DNA of 64,000 nucleotides from Mactromeris polynyma (GCA_032209605.1 JASFXZ010000001.1:9363703-9427702), one strand, 5' to 3'. Counted from the stretch's first letter, positions 51,172 to 63,690 are shown. Notes: generated by a model from the sequence alone, not told the origin. Translations and numbers: made by a program.

Positions 51172-51252
51172 CTTTTATAATATATATGGTTAAAAACAAT
51201 TCTGTGTAAAAGTTTTACACAGAATTGTTTTTAACCATATATATTATAAAAG
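51172..51252. repeat. 81 bp perfect palindrome, 1-base centre
   Basis: The 40-base left arm (cttttataatatatatggtt...ctgtgtaaaa) is followed by a single g and then its exact reverse complement. No related copy was seen in the window. Confidence 0.95.
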
Positions 51253-51373
51253 TTATATGTATAAGTTGTGCAAAGTGGCTCCTTTTTTAAGCCAGTGACT
51301 GGGCCCTGCTAGAGCATTAAAAAAAATCTGAACTATAAAATAAAACTAGATACATTTCAAAGTTGCCCTGCAC

Positions 51374-51444
51374 ATACAAATGCGTATATAACGGTAACCA
51401 TTCAATACATTATTGAATGGTTACCGTTATATACGCATTTGTAT
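51374..51444. repeat. 71 bp perfect palindrome, 3-base loop
   Basis: Arms of 34 bases (atacaaatgcgtatataacg...) flank the loop cat. Complementarity is exact. It is only 121 bases from the preceding palindrome and unrelated to it in sequence. Confidence 0.95.
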
Positions 51445-53265
51445 AATCAATTATTAGATAATCAATGTAAATAGAGAATGCATGATATACATGTAGCTGA
51501 TTACACTTGATCTTACTGATAAGAAACATTAAGATACATACATTACATTCATGCATGTAACATGATACTAAAACATCAACAATTTTAACTTCCTGGACAT
51601 GAATAAAATACATTTCAAGTAGAATGTCGTGTTTTGTTAAATATTGAAGGGCTTTTTGTCACATTCCCAATCCAAAAATTCCAATTGATTTGAAGGGAAT
51701 GAATAAACCGACAAATTGGCGACAATTACCACAAGAGTACAGATCTTGTAACCGTGTACAACTGATTTACCATTTCAACAATTATCTGCAAAACTAGAAA
51801 TATGAAGTTGTAACTCATTAATGACAAGTAAATGGTTAACTTTAAACATACTGTATCAACTTAATACACTTTCCTATTTTGACAATTACCGTGAAAAAAA
51901 GATCAAAAACAAATTGCCTACACATTTTTAGCAGGGTTTCAGTCTGAGTGAACTCCTCTAAGAACCATTTGGCAGGTTGGAAATGAAATTCACATTAATT
52001 GGAAAATATGCACTGGGATGTCATGGACATAGACTTAAAATACATTGGATGTGTGGTGTGACAAACTATTTGTAACAAAAGATAAAGACAGACTGCTTTT
52101 TCTGAATCTTGATACATAAACAAATCAAGGATGTGATTGCACTCTTGCACGCAACTAAATGTTTAAAATTCTGGATTTGAGCCAAAAATATTTCTGAAAT
52201 TGTGCAATACAATTTACACCTATAAAAATTGCTGAAATGTTAAAGCTCGACTTTGCTGTTATTTCCTGTGAGTGACCTTACCTTTGATATCATGGTTTCC
52301 ATTTAAATGATATAATCATGAGTGACGGATAAGTTACGTACATCATTTCATAATGTTCAACAGCTGGGACCTTTTAATATCCAAAATAACCATGCATAAT
52401 GATTCATACAGATAACAAACAAGACTATTGGTGGCATTTATAACCAGTAACTGATTACTAAAATTTCTAGCGATCTTAGGAATGCCCGATTAATGAAGAT
52501 ACAAAAATATTCAAGGGTGTACTTTAATATGTGCAATCATAATGCATAGAACAGTGTGTGCCAACAAATTGGCAAATAACAAAACTGGCTGTAAATTACA
52601 GTGTAATTTACCAAATTTTGTCATATTAAATTCAATGACAATTGCTGTGGCACTCACATTTGAAACATATACTTATTAGTTAACCCTTTACTCCACTATA
52701 GAGCCTCTACTCTTAAATGCAATAGTGTTCAGGACAAGAACATAATTTTGTTTAAACATCCAATTGTGAAATATGTATGAAATTATTCATGTTTTTCAAT
52801 GTTAATGTTAATCAGATCTCGCCTTATACAACAGTGGTAGGCAGGCTTAACTGTTCACAGTCAAATACATCGGGCTGTTTATCGATTACTAATGTTTAAA
52901 AGTGTGGGGAAAACCCGATAATAGGTATGTTTCTACAACAAATGTGCTGTGGATGTCACACTTGATTAAACGAAGGCTCATATTGTTTAATGACATGCCC
53001 CAGAAATTTACGGCAGATTTTTTTTCGCCCAACTTTTGAAAAATTGTCAAATAAAGGAACACATGTCTATAAGCTTGTTTCCTGCTCTGATATTACTTAG
53101 TTTGAAATTATGCATGTAAAAATCTATTGAAGCTAAAGCCGCCAGATTTGGGACTTATGCAGAATATGTAAATAAACTTAAACTCTTGGTCATGACAGGC
53201 ATATGATAGTAGGCATTTGTTGGTAACCAGTAAACAATACTTTTTAGCTCTCTCAAAGGGACCTG
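51445..53265. other. AT-rich DNA, presumed intron, nothing recognised
   Basis: No coding exon, tRNA or clear repeat was seen. The region lies between the first coding exon of the Src-family gene and its likely leader exon. Confidence 0.4.
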
Positions 53266-53584
53266 CCACCAGTCTAAATTAGCTTGCGATGAATTTTTGG
53301 GAATCGGCGGACATCGAGTTACTTTAAACTCGGACTTAAAACCTGGTGTGGCGTTTCGCATCGCAAACTGATCACCAATAAATCAGTCGATGCGTCTGGC
53401 CGACAACCCACTGGGACTCGCAGGGTATAAATGGCGACTCATCGCATCATATTATCCACTTGCATTCCATCATGGCAGCATGCAGGGCGCTTTTAAATGT
53501 GACTATGACCGCCCTATTGCGCGATTTTTCGCCGACCTCAACACACCGAACGATGCCTACAAATCGTACAGTGTGACTTAGGTA
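53266..53584. mobile_element. GC-rich inverted-terminal-repeat element, copy 2
   Basis: Same orientation and family as 48655-49091, with the left end shortened. A 63-codon frame inside it has no motif. Confidence 0.7.
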
Positions 53585-54036
53585 TTAGTGAAATAAACAC
53601 TGTTAACCCACTTTGGAGGAACAGTATATATTAAGCCAAAGTACTGCGATAAATTCTCTTGACTAAATTCAATCCTATGCCCATTATTGATCATAGATGG
53701 GATGGTTGTATTATGGTCTGATCACAGCAGACACCATGATCCACAATCTTGTTGAGTTGATCACTCTCTAAGACGACTCTAACTTTCAAAACTCATGTAA
53801 AATCTTCACAGAACTTAGCCACAATATTTACTGGCTAATATCTCAGCCCAATTGTTTACCTGCAAGATCTCAGGTTATACAATTGAGTTGCAACACTTTT
53901 AATGGTTGCAAAAATAACACAGTCCAATCTGTTTCTTAGAAAGGCATGAATTCTCCAAACTTAGTGACAATGTTTGTTGTATAATTTTTCTCTCATAGTC
54001 ATATTCTCTATGAAAACTGGTGATGAGGAGCTATCA

Positions 54037-54684
54037 GTGAGACCGGTAACTGGTCAACTTGTACCTCAGTTAACTCGTACCTTGCTCAACACGTACCTGT
54101 TTTGGTCAACTTGTACCTTATCTTTGGTAAACACGTACCAACTCAAGTTAACACGTACCTGTTTTGGTCAACTCATACCTCTAAATTTTTATTACTTTTT
54201 TATTACTTTAAGCTGAATACTAATGCATATAGTGTGTTATAGTTTTTTCAGATAGCATTTACTATTTAGGATTGACATCAGTTATTGTGAAAATTTTGCA
54301 ATAAGCTTAATTCAATATTTTGTGCATTTCGTATGATTAGAATCCGACTCGAATTACGAAGGTACGAGTTGACCAACAGGCGTTATCTGCCGTCTATTAA
54401 GTAATGATAAACGTTACAGTAACTTATACTGAAAGTTTGACATGTTTATCATAATTGAGCCACACAGTATATAGGAAAAGCTTAATAATAAGTACTGACA
54501 AACATTAACAGTATAGTTATACTGTTCAAAATTGTTCAAAGAATACAGGAAAATACAGTAAAACTTAATTTTAAAAAGAACGACTCTTAATCGTAATACT
54601 AATGGTTTAAAAAATGTAGGTACAAGTTAACTAAGGTATGTGTTGACCAAACTCGGTACGAGTTGACTAGAAACCGTGAGACCG
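54037..54684. mobile_element. Mutator-like non-autonomous element with 9 bp target duplication
   Basis: Exact 9-base direct repeats GTGAGACCG (54037-54045 and 54676-54684) flank a 630-base element. Its ends are inverted (GTAACTGGTCAACTTGTACC versus GGTTTCTAGTCAACTCGTAC). Seven ~20-base copies of a GTCAACTCGTACCTGTTTTG-like motif run from the left end, and four inverted copies lie near 54359, 54618, 54636 and 54655. A 9 bp duplication fits the Mutator superfamily. No transposase is encoded. Confidence 0.8.
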
Positions 54685-54999
54685 TTGCTGGGTACACACC
54701 CATAACCTGCAGCCTGAACCGATACCTTAAGTCAAGGGATACCTTAAGTCAAGGTGTCAGTGTAAAAGCTTAACACAACCACTCCCCTTAAAAACAATAA
54801 TTTTTTTACTATTGAAACCGATATTATTAAAAGTAAACGCATCAAACTTCCAGAAACAATACACTCATGTAAGTAACTGTCAAATGAATTATCTCAACCA
54901 AATATTTGACAAGAACTCAACCAGGTGTGACTTTACCTGTTGAACTTGAAGCCGTCAGACCAACACATTAATTGTCTGTATTACACACATAATTCAAAA

Positions 55000-56550
55000 T
55001 TAACTTACATGAGATAAACTTCCATTAATACGAAAAATCCCTAAGTAATTACTTACTTTCGTGTAATATAATTTCCTGATTTCAACTTTTTATTTTTTCA
55101 CGGGTGAGTGATTTTGTCAACGGGGGTGATACAGGAAGATAATGTAGTCTTACTTTTTTAGATTAACAACAAATATTTCTCTCATTAATTAGCCAAGATA
55201 AACATCTTACCAAATATTAAAAGACAGTATTCATCAAGACATTCCAGTTTAGGAGAATATAACACTTCTTCACGACGATGCAAATATTTTGAGAGCAGGA
55301 AGTAGCTTATGTGAAATCTCGAATTTTGCGATATATGCAGCGAGAGATAGTAATAAAACCCATGCAGTACCGTACTTATCCGGGATTTTCCGTGACCTCG
55401 TCTCGACAAGGTGTTTTTTGTTTCCATAAACATCATACGACTAATATATTATTCGTATTTCATGAAGTGCATAAACAAGATTATGAAAACAAACTAATAA
55501 TAATAGACATATGACATTCTTTCTTTAATTTAGTCTGGGTACATAGTACGTTGCTCAACTAAGCCTTCACAGTTATAGTTTTTCCACTTTTCATAATTCA
55601 GCGTTATAATACACCGTTTCAATATGACATATTATTTAATCCACTCGATCGTGCAATTGTACAATTGTTCATGGAGAACCATGATGGAGGACACATATTT
55701 ATGAATGCATTATGACACATCTTGCGTTAAATTGCGTCTGTCATGTATGTCTATATATATGATGTTTATTTATTAGGAAAAACACATTAATATGTATTTT
55801 TACACACCTGCTTTTTTATTACAACATACTAAATACAAGCTGTATCATGACACAATATTACAGCACATGTATACAATAATTCAAAATATTTGAAGTGCAG
55901 ATTTATCATAAGGTTTTTACTTCGTTGCAGGTACAACTTTCATTTCGGTTGACAAGGGAGACAACTTGATCAATTAAAACTTATAGTTGTCCGCCCTGAC
56001 CAAAATGTACAGTCTTATCAGGATAACGTTCGCCGTTACAGAACGCACTACTGTTTAACAACTGATTAAACTGATATGAGATAGACCCTATGCTGGGAGA
56101 TACCATACAATATATCTATACAGTCCTGTGATTCAGAAGTGTGGGTGATAAATCCGGATGCAGAGATTATACAAGCTGTTTAACATCGAGTGCGCTTATA
56201 CAGAGAAGAAATTGGGGAAATATGACTTTTTATAGAATAGCATTGCGATAAAATATTGGTGTAGTTAATTATAATTATAAAATGACAATATATCAACTTT
56301 TTAATCTGTAAATGCGTGAAATTTAACATAGCAAAACTTGATTGTAATAAATAAAAAAATTGCGATGACATTGTTTGACTTTATACTTAAAAGTCACTTA
56401 GTGAACATAATTATATTAATGCTATTGATATTGTAATACAGGTGTTGCAATTGTGTAATATATACACCAATATGCTATATTGTTAACGTTCCAACAAGCC
56501 AATGACCCACACAACTCCGACTACCTGTCTGTATTTCGATATATAAGCTG
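55000..56550. other. AT-rich DNA, nothing recognised
   Basis: No exon-like or repetitive segment was identified. This is probably intron or upstream sequence of the Src-family gene. Confidence 0.35.
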
Positions 56551-56610
56551 CCTTTTTAATTAATTAATAAAACCAAATAGCCAACTGACCTTTTTAAACA
56601 CAATTCTTAC

Positions 56611-56760
56611 CTGTTTCGCACAAGTCTTGTCATATGTTAAATGCGGTGCGTTATCAGTTCTTAACCTCTTGTTGACCGAAAAATATCTTGCATACACGCT
56701 TTTCCAGAATTTTCTGTCTGCATCGGCTGCGAACTGCGTCAACTCAACAAATACAGGAAC
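56611..56760 (-). other. Possible non-coding first exon of the Src-family gene
   Basis: On the minus strand a strong donor (GAAACAG|gtaagaat) lies at 56611/56610. The preceding ~150 bases are richer in CG than the surroundings. Splicing to the acceptor at 48531 would place 20 more leader bases before the ATG. The upstream limit is unknown. Confidence 0.3.
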
Positions 56761-57169
56761 ACATATGATAAAATATCGGTAACAACATAGATATCCATCG
56801 AGTTGTATATCCTGTCAATGGAATCTATCACGTACATCTAAACTATTTTATATGTCCGTGAATCTATAACCCGTTGGAAACCAGGTACACATCCGAAGCA
56901 CCATGAAAAGATGCGAACATTTGGAGACTATTTTACTTGCGTCGTTTCATCATTAATTATCAACCATGGAACAGAGAGACATAAGAGAGTCCCTATCCCT
57001 ATACTGTGTTCTCACACAATCCAGATATAGGTTAGTAATCATTGAAACTCACAGCTAAACCTGGTGTTGAATGAAAATGGGAAATGTCCATCATGTCGGG
57101 TCTGCGAGGACGGCATTTCGCACGCATGAGTTAAAACATCAATCAAGGGGAGTAATAAACGTCAAGTTT

Positions 57170-57480
57170 AATACATTTATGTAATCTAGTTACTTCCCTT
57201 TTCACACCAAAGTCACGTATCCGGTCGTTCCGGACACAAGCAGAGGCCTGTTGGTCTCTAGCGGGCAATGACCAAATATGGTATTATCTCACGGAAATAT
57301 ACGGAAAGTGGCGGCCACAGTCGGAGTCTAGTGGCGGGAAATACTCGAATCGTGGATACTCTTTCTTTCGGAGGTTTATACCGTTGATGAAAGACACGTT
57401 ACACTTTGCTTATTGCAATTTTCACGACTCAAAGCGATATCGAGACGTATATAGTTGCTTAAAGTGTACTGTGTGTGAGA
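57170..57480. promoter_or_regulatory. Possible divergent promoter region
   Basis: This relatively CG-rich stretch (for example gtggcggccacagtcgg, tctagcgggcaatg) lies between the minus-strand kinase leader and the plus-strand SGNH gene. It is inferred from position and composition. No TATA box or start site is proven. Confidence 0.3.
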
Positions 57481-57712
57481 TCTGCCCTCATTTCTTCCTG
57501 GCATTAGTCTGTTTGAGCACATAGTTTCTCTTACTTAGAAGATTTGGTTTTGCGGAATATTTGTATTGTATTTTCGCGATCCTTTCTTTTTGTGCTCAAA
57601 AAATCGTTCTGTAGATTATATTGCTCTGAATAAGGCCTCTGCCTTATACCGGACGTCCGAATCTGTGATTGGGATCATTTCGTTTGTTGTTAGATTAGTG
57701 TAAAAGCTCTGG

Positions 57713-58030
57713 AATAGGTGACTACCTACTTTTGGGGTAAGAACTTTTTGTTTTGACAAATTATTGTTGATTTTGTTTTCTTTAGACTATTGTTGATTCT
57801 GTTTGCTTTACAATAGGTACCTACCTACTTTGGGGCGTGAGAATCAGTTACTAATCATTAAGATCAGTTTGTTTTGTGATTAAGATTAGTTAATCGTTTT
57901 GGACTAGGCTGCTACCTACTTCCAGACGTGAGAATAGTTTGTTTTGTTTTTGATATTGTATTGATATTTAATTATTAAAGATTCTGACTTCTCAGTAGTA
58001 GGCTGCTACCTACTTTCTGGTGTGAGAATT
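57713..58030 (+). repeat. Four spaced copies of a 'gctacctacttt' motif
   Basis: Copies at about 57713, 57812, 57904 and 57998 share a ~32-base block (core taggctgctacctactt, then ggngtgagaat) with 92-99 base spacing. T-rich filler separates them. They occupy the leader or first intron of the SGNH gene and end about 60 bases before its ATG. Confidence 0.8.
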
Positions 58031-58088
58031 GATATAAGCTTTGAATTTCTGATCTTTTACTGGCTTTCTATAGTAGATTTGATACAGT

Positions 58089-61000
58089 ATGGATTATGTT
58101 GATCGGTTGGAGGAAGTTTTAGTTTCAGGTTTTCCGTTAGCATTGGTTGCTGGTGATTCCAATGTTCATCGAATCAACAATGTTGTGGATGAAGATGCAA
58201 CAATAGAGTGTCTACCCGTCTCTGGTGAGTCTGTTTAATCTTTTTGAATCTATTGCAAATGGTTTTTACTTAACCACCACCAACACCACCAATTGCGTTA
58301 AGAGGGGGCATATATAGATTTGTCATCTGTCAAATTGTTTGTCTCCAATTTGTTGCATTTAACTTTAGTAGTGTTTGAGCTACCATTACACTGTTCATTC
58401 ATCAAACTAAACAGGAATATTAGTCTGCATCTGTAGTTACTAGGGGTGCAACGATACAGCCAACCCGTATTGCGATATGTATCGCAATACATTACACACT
58501 TTTATGTAAAGAAAAACACAATGAAACTGAACCCATAGATTTATTTCCTTGTAGCTATAGCATCAAAATCAAACAGGAATCAAAGGGAAACACTGAAGGC
58601 GGCATTGCCTTATACATCGGTTGGCTGTGGTGGCAACTTTTTGATGTCTCTACAAACGGCGACCCATTTGATCTAAGATACTAGACATTCTAAAAGATGT
58701 AGCGGTCTTCAATAGTTTTAAAAGTCGGCTACATTGTTTGCAATATGTGCTGAAATATTAGATAAAATATCGCAATACAGGGAAGTCGTACCACAATACG
58801 TATTGGCCAGACGCTGTATTGCAATATACCGGTACCGGTATATTGTTGCACCACTAGTAGTTACCCAGCGTCTGCTTCGAGAGTGAAAGGTCCTCTGTCA
58901 AATCTCAGGTCGCAACAATACCACACAGTTATTTAAAATGGCACTGCAGGTAACTGGTAAATATTCCGTGTTTAATACTCATCATAGGTTAGTTCAAGGT
59001 AAATGCTCGTTCAACAGATTTGTAAAGATACCATTTTTGAAAACTGCTCTTGTTCATTGTATAATTATTGCTTAATTTCATAATTTGTAGGAGCTAGATA
59101 CATTGATGATAAGAAAATGTTCAGGAATCAGCTGAGTGTGTGTTTGAAGAAGGTCAGCTACAAACAACTGTACTTGTTCCTGGGATCCAATGATGTGCTG
59201 AACAATGATATTTTGTTCTACAGGTTGGTTATATAAGCACTACTTTGCTGATGTTTGATTGCCTTTTTTGCATTGAACTGTTATTTCTCAATCAACCAGA
59301 TTTTGTTTTGATCTTCATGAACAGCTGATCTTAATATTTCTCTATTTATGATTTCTAAGAAGAAATTTGAAATTAGGTAACCTCATGATTTCAATTACCA
59401 AGCAGAGACTGAAACATGAATGAGTCCTGTTAATCATTAATGCTGTATTATTGTATCACCCTTATTTCATGACTGACTGACTGACTGACTGACTGACTGA
59501 CTGACTGACTGACTGACTGACTGACTGACTGACTGACTGACTGACTGACTGACTGACTGACTGACTGACTGACTGACTGACTGACTGACTGACTGACTGA
59601 CTGACTGACTGACTGACTGACTGACTGACTGACTGACTGACTGACTGACTGACTGACTGACTGACTGACTGACTGACTGACTGACTGACTGACTGACTGA
59701 CTGACTGACTGACTGACTGACTGACTGACTGACTGACTGACTGACTGACTGACTGACTGACTGACTGACTGACTGACTGACTGACTGACTGACTGACTGA
59801 CTGACTGACTGACTGACTGACTGACTGACTGACTGACTGACTGACTGACTGACTGACTGACTGACTGACTGACTGACTGACTGACTGACTGACTGACTGA
59901 CTGACTGACTGACTGACTGACTGACTGACTGACTGACTGACTGACTGACTGACTGACTGACTGACTGACTGACTGACTGACTGACTGACTGACTGACTGA
60001 CTGACTGACTGACTGACTGACTGACTGACTGACTGACTGACTGACTGACTGACTGACTGACTGACTGACTGACTGACTGACTGACTGACTGACTGACTGA
60101 CTGACTGACTGACTGACTGACTGACTGACTGACTGACTGACTGACTGACTGACTGACTGACTGACTGACTGACTGACTGACTGACTGACTGACTGACTGA
60201 CTGACTGACTGACTGACTGACTGACTGACTGACTGACTGACTGACTGACTGACTGACTGACTGACTGACTGACTGACTGACTGACTGACTGACTGACTGA
60301 CTGACTGACTGACTGACTGACTGACTGACTGACTGACTGACTGACTGACTGACTGACTGACTGACTGACTGACTGACTGACTGACTGACTGACTGACTGA
60401 CTGACTGACTGACTGACTGACTGACTGACTGACTGACTGACTGACTGACTGACTGACTGACTGACTGACTGACTGACTGACTGACTGACTGACTGACTGA
60501 CTGACTGACTGACTGACTGACTGACTGACTGACTGACTGACTGACTGACTGACTGACTGACTGACTGACTGACTGACTGACTGACTGACTGACTGACTGA
60601 CTGACTGACTGACTGACTGACTGACTGACTGACTGACTGACTGACTGACTGACTGACTGACTGACTGACTGACTGACTGACTGACTGACTGACTGACTGA
60701 CTGACTGACTGACTGACTGACTGACTGACTGACTGACTGACTGACTGACTGACTGACTGACTGACTGACTGACTGACTGACTGACTGACTGACTGACTGA
60801 CTGACTGACTGACTGACTGACTGACTGACTGACTGACTGACTGACTGACTGACTGACTGACTGACTGACTGACTGACTGACTGACTGACTGACTGACTGA
60901 CTGACTGACTGACTGACTGACTGACTGACTGACTGACTGACTGACTGACTGACTGACTGACTGACTGACTGACTGACTGACTGACTGACTGACTGACTGA

Positions 61001-63329
61001 CTGACTGACTGACTGACTGCTTTCACTATTAATTATTTCCTCATATATTTTTTATGGTAACTAATGAAGGAAATATTGTGCAAATTTAGGAATGTGACTG
61101 AGGTGTGTGACCTAGTTCATGAAACTAGTCCAAGCACTGAAGTTATACTGTGTGAGATACCACAACGGGGACCCAGCCTGAGGAAGAACGTACCAATAAC
61201 AACACTGAAGGCAATGCGGAAGTGGATTGTGTGTGCTAACATCACATTGAAGGAAATAAGTGCATGTACACCTTATGTTCGATTCCTCGCATGTGGTAGA
61301 TTTCTGGTAAACAATTCTTTTATGAATTATGTCTTGACATTGAGTAGGAAAAATGAGTTCTTTTCTGTTAAGTAAATAGTATATATTGAAGATTAAATTA
61401 CACCAGCTTTGATAACTCGGCTCAGTAGAGCTTCTGAGTGTGGGAGATTAGATGTTTGCTCCATAGTCCATAGCAAAGTCATACAAAAAAACATAATCTT
61501 AGTACACATGTTTTCCATTGCTCAGCATGAAGATGGAAAACATGACTTCTTTTCTAGCATACTGTTGTGGTGATATTATGTTCCATCACAAATGAGGTGT
61601 CGAGAGTGATATGAAATTGAAATATCTCACATTCAATGTCTTAAAATAAATTGTGAAAATAGTCTTTTAAAAATCTGGTATACTTAGTGGCAGAGGACTG
61701 GTATATTGTTTTGCACGTCTGTCGGTAGACCAAAACCTTTTTAATTATTAAAGAAAACTTATACTAAGTACTCACAGTTGAACATATTACATGTTATGAT
61801 TTGTTATAAAAGCCATATTGTTAAATAATTTTTTGATATCATTAGGTTGCTCAACATTTGGGCTCTGATGGCCTTCACTTGAGTGTGGAAGGGGCAGAGT
61901 TGTGCCACAGGGCCATTGTAACCAACATTAGTGTAGAGGAGGAGCCCTTTTCTGTTAGCTCCCCATCCTTCATTGTTGAAGAATGGCCTGTTCTTGGAGA
62001 CGTCCACACTGACAAGGACTTGGAGTCTAGAGCTGAGAACTACATTTACCACACTCCATATGCTGATATTGCTCGAGCTGAGGTAATTCCATATATTATG
62101 TCTGTATTTTGGGATATATCAATTCATTCATGGAAAAAGAAATTTTTAAAGGGTAGTTAATACTGATAATAGTACAGTCCATGAAAACATTGTCAGGAAA
62201 ACCCACAACCGTATATAACTGAAATACTGCTGAAAAACGTCAGGAAACCTAATAGAACAAGTATATTGTATGATGATTGACATGTTCTTACTCTTTTTCT
62301 TTGTTTTAGTTTGTTTCAGGAGATATGGAAACTATGGAGCAAGTTGAAAAATGTAGGAAACCCAGAAATAAGAAGGTAATCATTTATACATTAACTTTGT
62401 TTATTGACAGGATTGTATATAAGTTTTCTGCATTTTAAGATAAGAAAAATCTTATTTATTTGTAATACAGTCAGGACTCGATATAACAACACTGTTTGTT
62501 ACTGAGAAAAATAGTGATAAATCGAAAATGTTGGTATACTGAATTTCAGTAGAAAAATGTAGAATATTGAATGGGAGTATATATTGACATTTCGTGAGCT
62601 GAGGGTTCATGTACATATTTCCAAGTATAGTTACAAACTAAAATCATCCTACTGAAAATTTCATTTACATTGCAATTTTGGTTTCCGACTTTTTTGTCGG
62701 TATACAAATATTCTGTTAAAACCAATCCAAGTTATGTTGTAAAAGATTGATCCCCATCAAATTGATATTGTTATGTGAATTTGTCAGTATGACAGGTGTC
62801 ATTGTAATAAGATTTGACTGTACCATAATCTTGTATATGTTATGTGGCATATAGAAAATTATAAATATAAAGCATTCGTTTTGTCTCAGGTTGTGAGTAG
62901 GAAGCGCAAACATCACAGAACAGGACAAAGTGAGAAGCGCATATTTAAACAAGGTCGCAAACGATGGCTGAAAAAGAAGGTAATGAATTGAATTTTCTAT
63001 TTTCTTGGACTTGTTACCTATATTTTATTGTTATAAGTGCCCTGTAGTAAGCCTCTGTCTGTTGGTCCACATTTTTCATTCATGAGATTTCTTTATAACT
63101 TTCTAACCATTTAATGTATCATCTTTAAACATAAGGTAACAGAAGTACACTATTTATGACAAGTTATGCTTCAACTTCAAAACTGTTCCTACATGTATAC
63201 TCCTGTTAATGTCATAATTATGTATAATATTCATAATACAATTTTCAGTTTGCAAGGAAATGTGACATGATGTATAAATTTAAAGAAGTTGTTATTATTG
63301 AAGTTAAATTTAGCTCACCTGTCTCATAG
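58089..63329 (+). CDS. SGNH-hydrolase-fold protein, 7 predicted exons
   Basis: Predicted exons: 58089-58224, 59091-59223, 61090-61306, 61846-62082, 62310-62375, 62890-62979, 63249-63329. All have GT/AG borders and consistent phase, giving 319 residues. SGNH blocks are visible: block I AGDSN with nucleophile Ser24, block III LGSND (76-80) with oxyanion Asn79, and block V SDGLHLS with Asp170 and His173. The catalytic triad is therefore complete. No signal peptide is seen. The C terminus (about residues 255-293) is strongly basic, with RKPRNKK, SRKRKHH and GRKRWLKKK, and looks like a nuclear-localisation or nucleic-acid-binding tail. An in-frame stop directly precedes the ATG. The last exon is the least certain, because its stop lies inside a dispersed repeat and the true gene may continue past the window. 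The substrate is unknown. Other SGNH proteins act on esters of lipids, carbohydrates or peptides. Confidence 0.8.
59471..61019. repeat. Perfect (GACT)n tetranucleotide tract, ~1.55 kb
   Basis: About 387 uninterrupted copies of GACT (CTGA) lie in intron 2 of the SGNH gene. No interruption is seen on reading the rows. Any long frame across it (Ser-Val-Ser-Gln on the minus strand) is a by-product of the repeat. Confidence 0.99.
62195..62255. mobile_element. SINE tail fragment
   Basis: The stretch ccgtatataactgaaatactg resembles the body of the SINE at 33905-34175. Only a fragment is present, in SGNH intron 4. Confidence 0.4.
62468..62820. mobile_element. MITE with CAGTCAGGACTCGATAT terminus
   Basis: CAG...CTG ends are flanked by TA (CAGTCAGGACTCG versus CAGTCAAATCTTA). 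The 353-base interior is AT-rich with 'ataacaacac' and 'gtataca' segments. It lies in SGNH intron 5. Confidence 0.55.
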
Positions 63330-63690
63330 TGACAAATGTGTGTTTTGTGATCACTCATTGTCTGTACAAGTGTCAACACTTGATCTGCAGGATAGAAGTG
63401 CTGATGACATTTGATTTAAGACTTAAGCATATGACCCCAATTTATTCAAATGACTACCATTCCACTATTGTTTCTAGAGTAACAGCCCCTGCAAAGACCA
63501 GACATTAAGTTTTGTCTGCTCAAAAGAAGAATGAGGCTATACTTATAACAAAACCATAAGATCTAAAGGTTCTAGAATAACAGCCCCTATAAGTGCCTGA
63601 AATTTGATATTTTGATCTATGGGCCATATTTTTGTTTAATCTTCATGAGTCTTAGAGATGAGCGGCTCTGAGGTCCTCTTGTTTGTTTAA
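63312..63690. repeat. Dispersed repeat 'agctcacctg ... ggtcctcttgttt'
   Basis: It starts with agctcacctgtctcatagtg, contains two 'taacagcccctrya' blocks about 110 bases apart, and ends 'gagcggctctgaggtcctcttg'. This start and end arrangement is familiar from mollusc genomes. It supplies the predicted stop codon of the SGNH gene. Confidence 0.6.

Noticed and set aside
59467..61026. 519-codon minus-strand frame of repeated Ser-Val-Ser-Gln
   Set aside because: It is a translation of the perfect GACT repeat. All stop-free frames across such a tract are trivial, and the tract lies in an intron.
62320..62375. Alternative acceptor (tttcag) for SGNH exon 5
   Set aside because: It is open within the exon but puts the next exon in a frame with an immediate stop. 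The upstream acceptor keeps phase.
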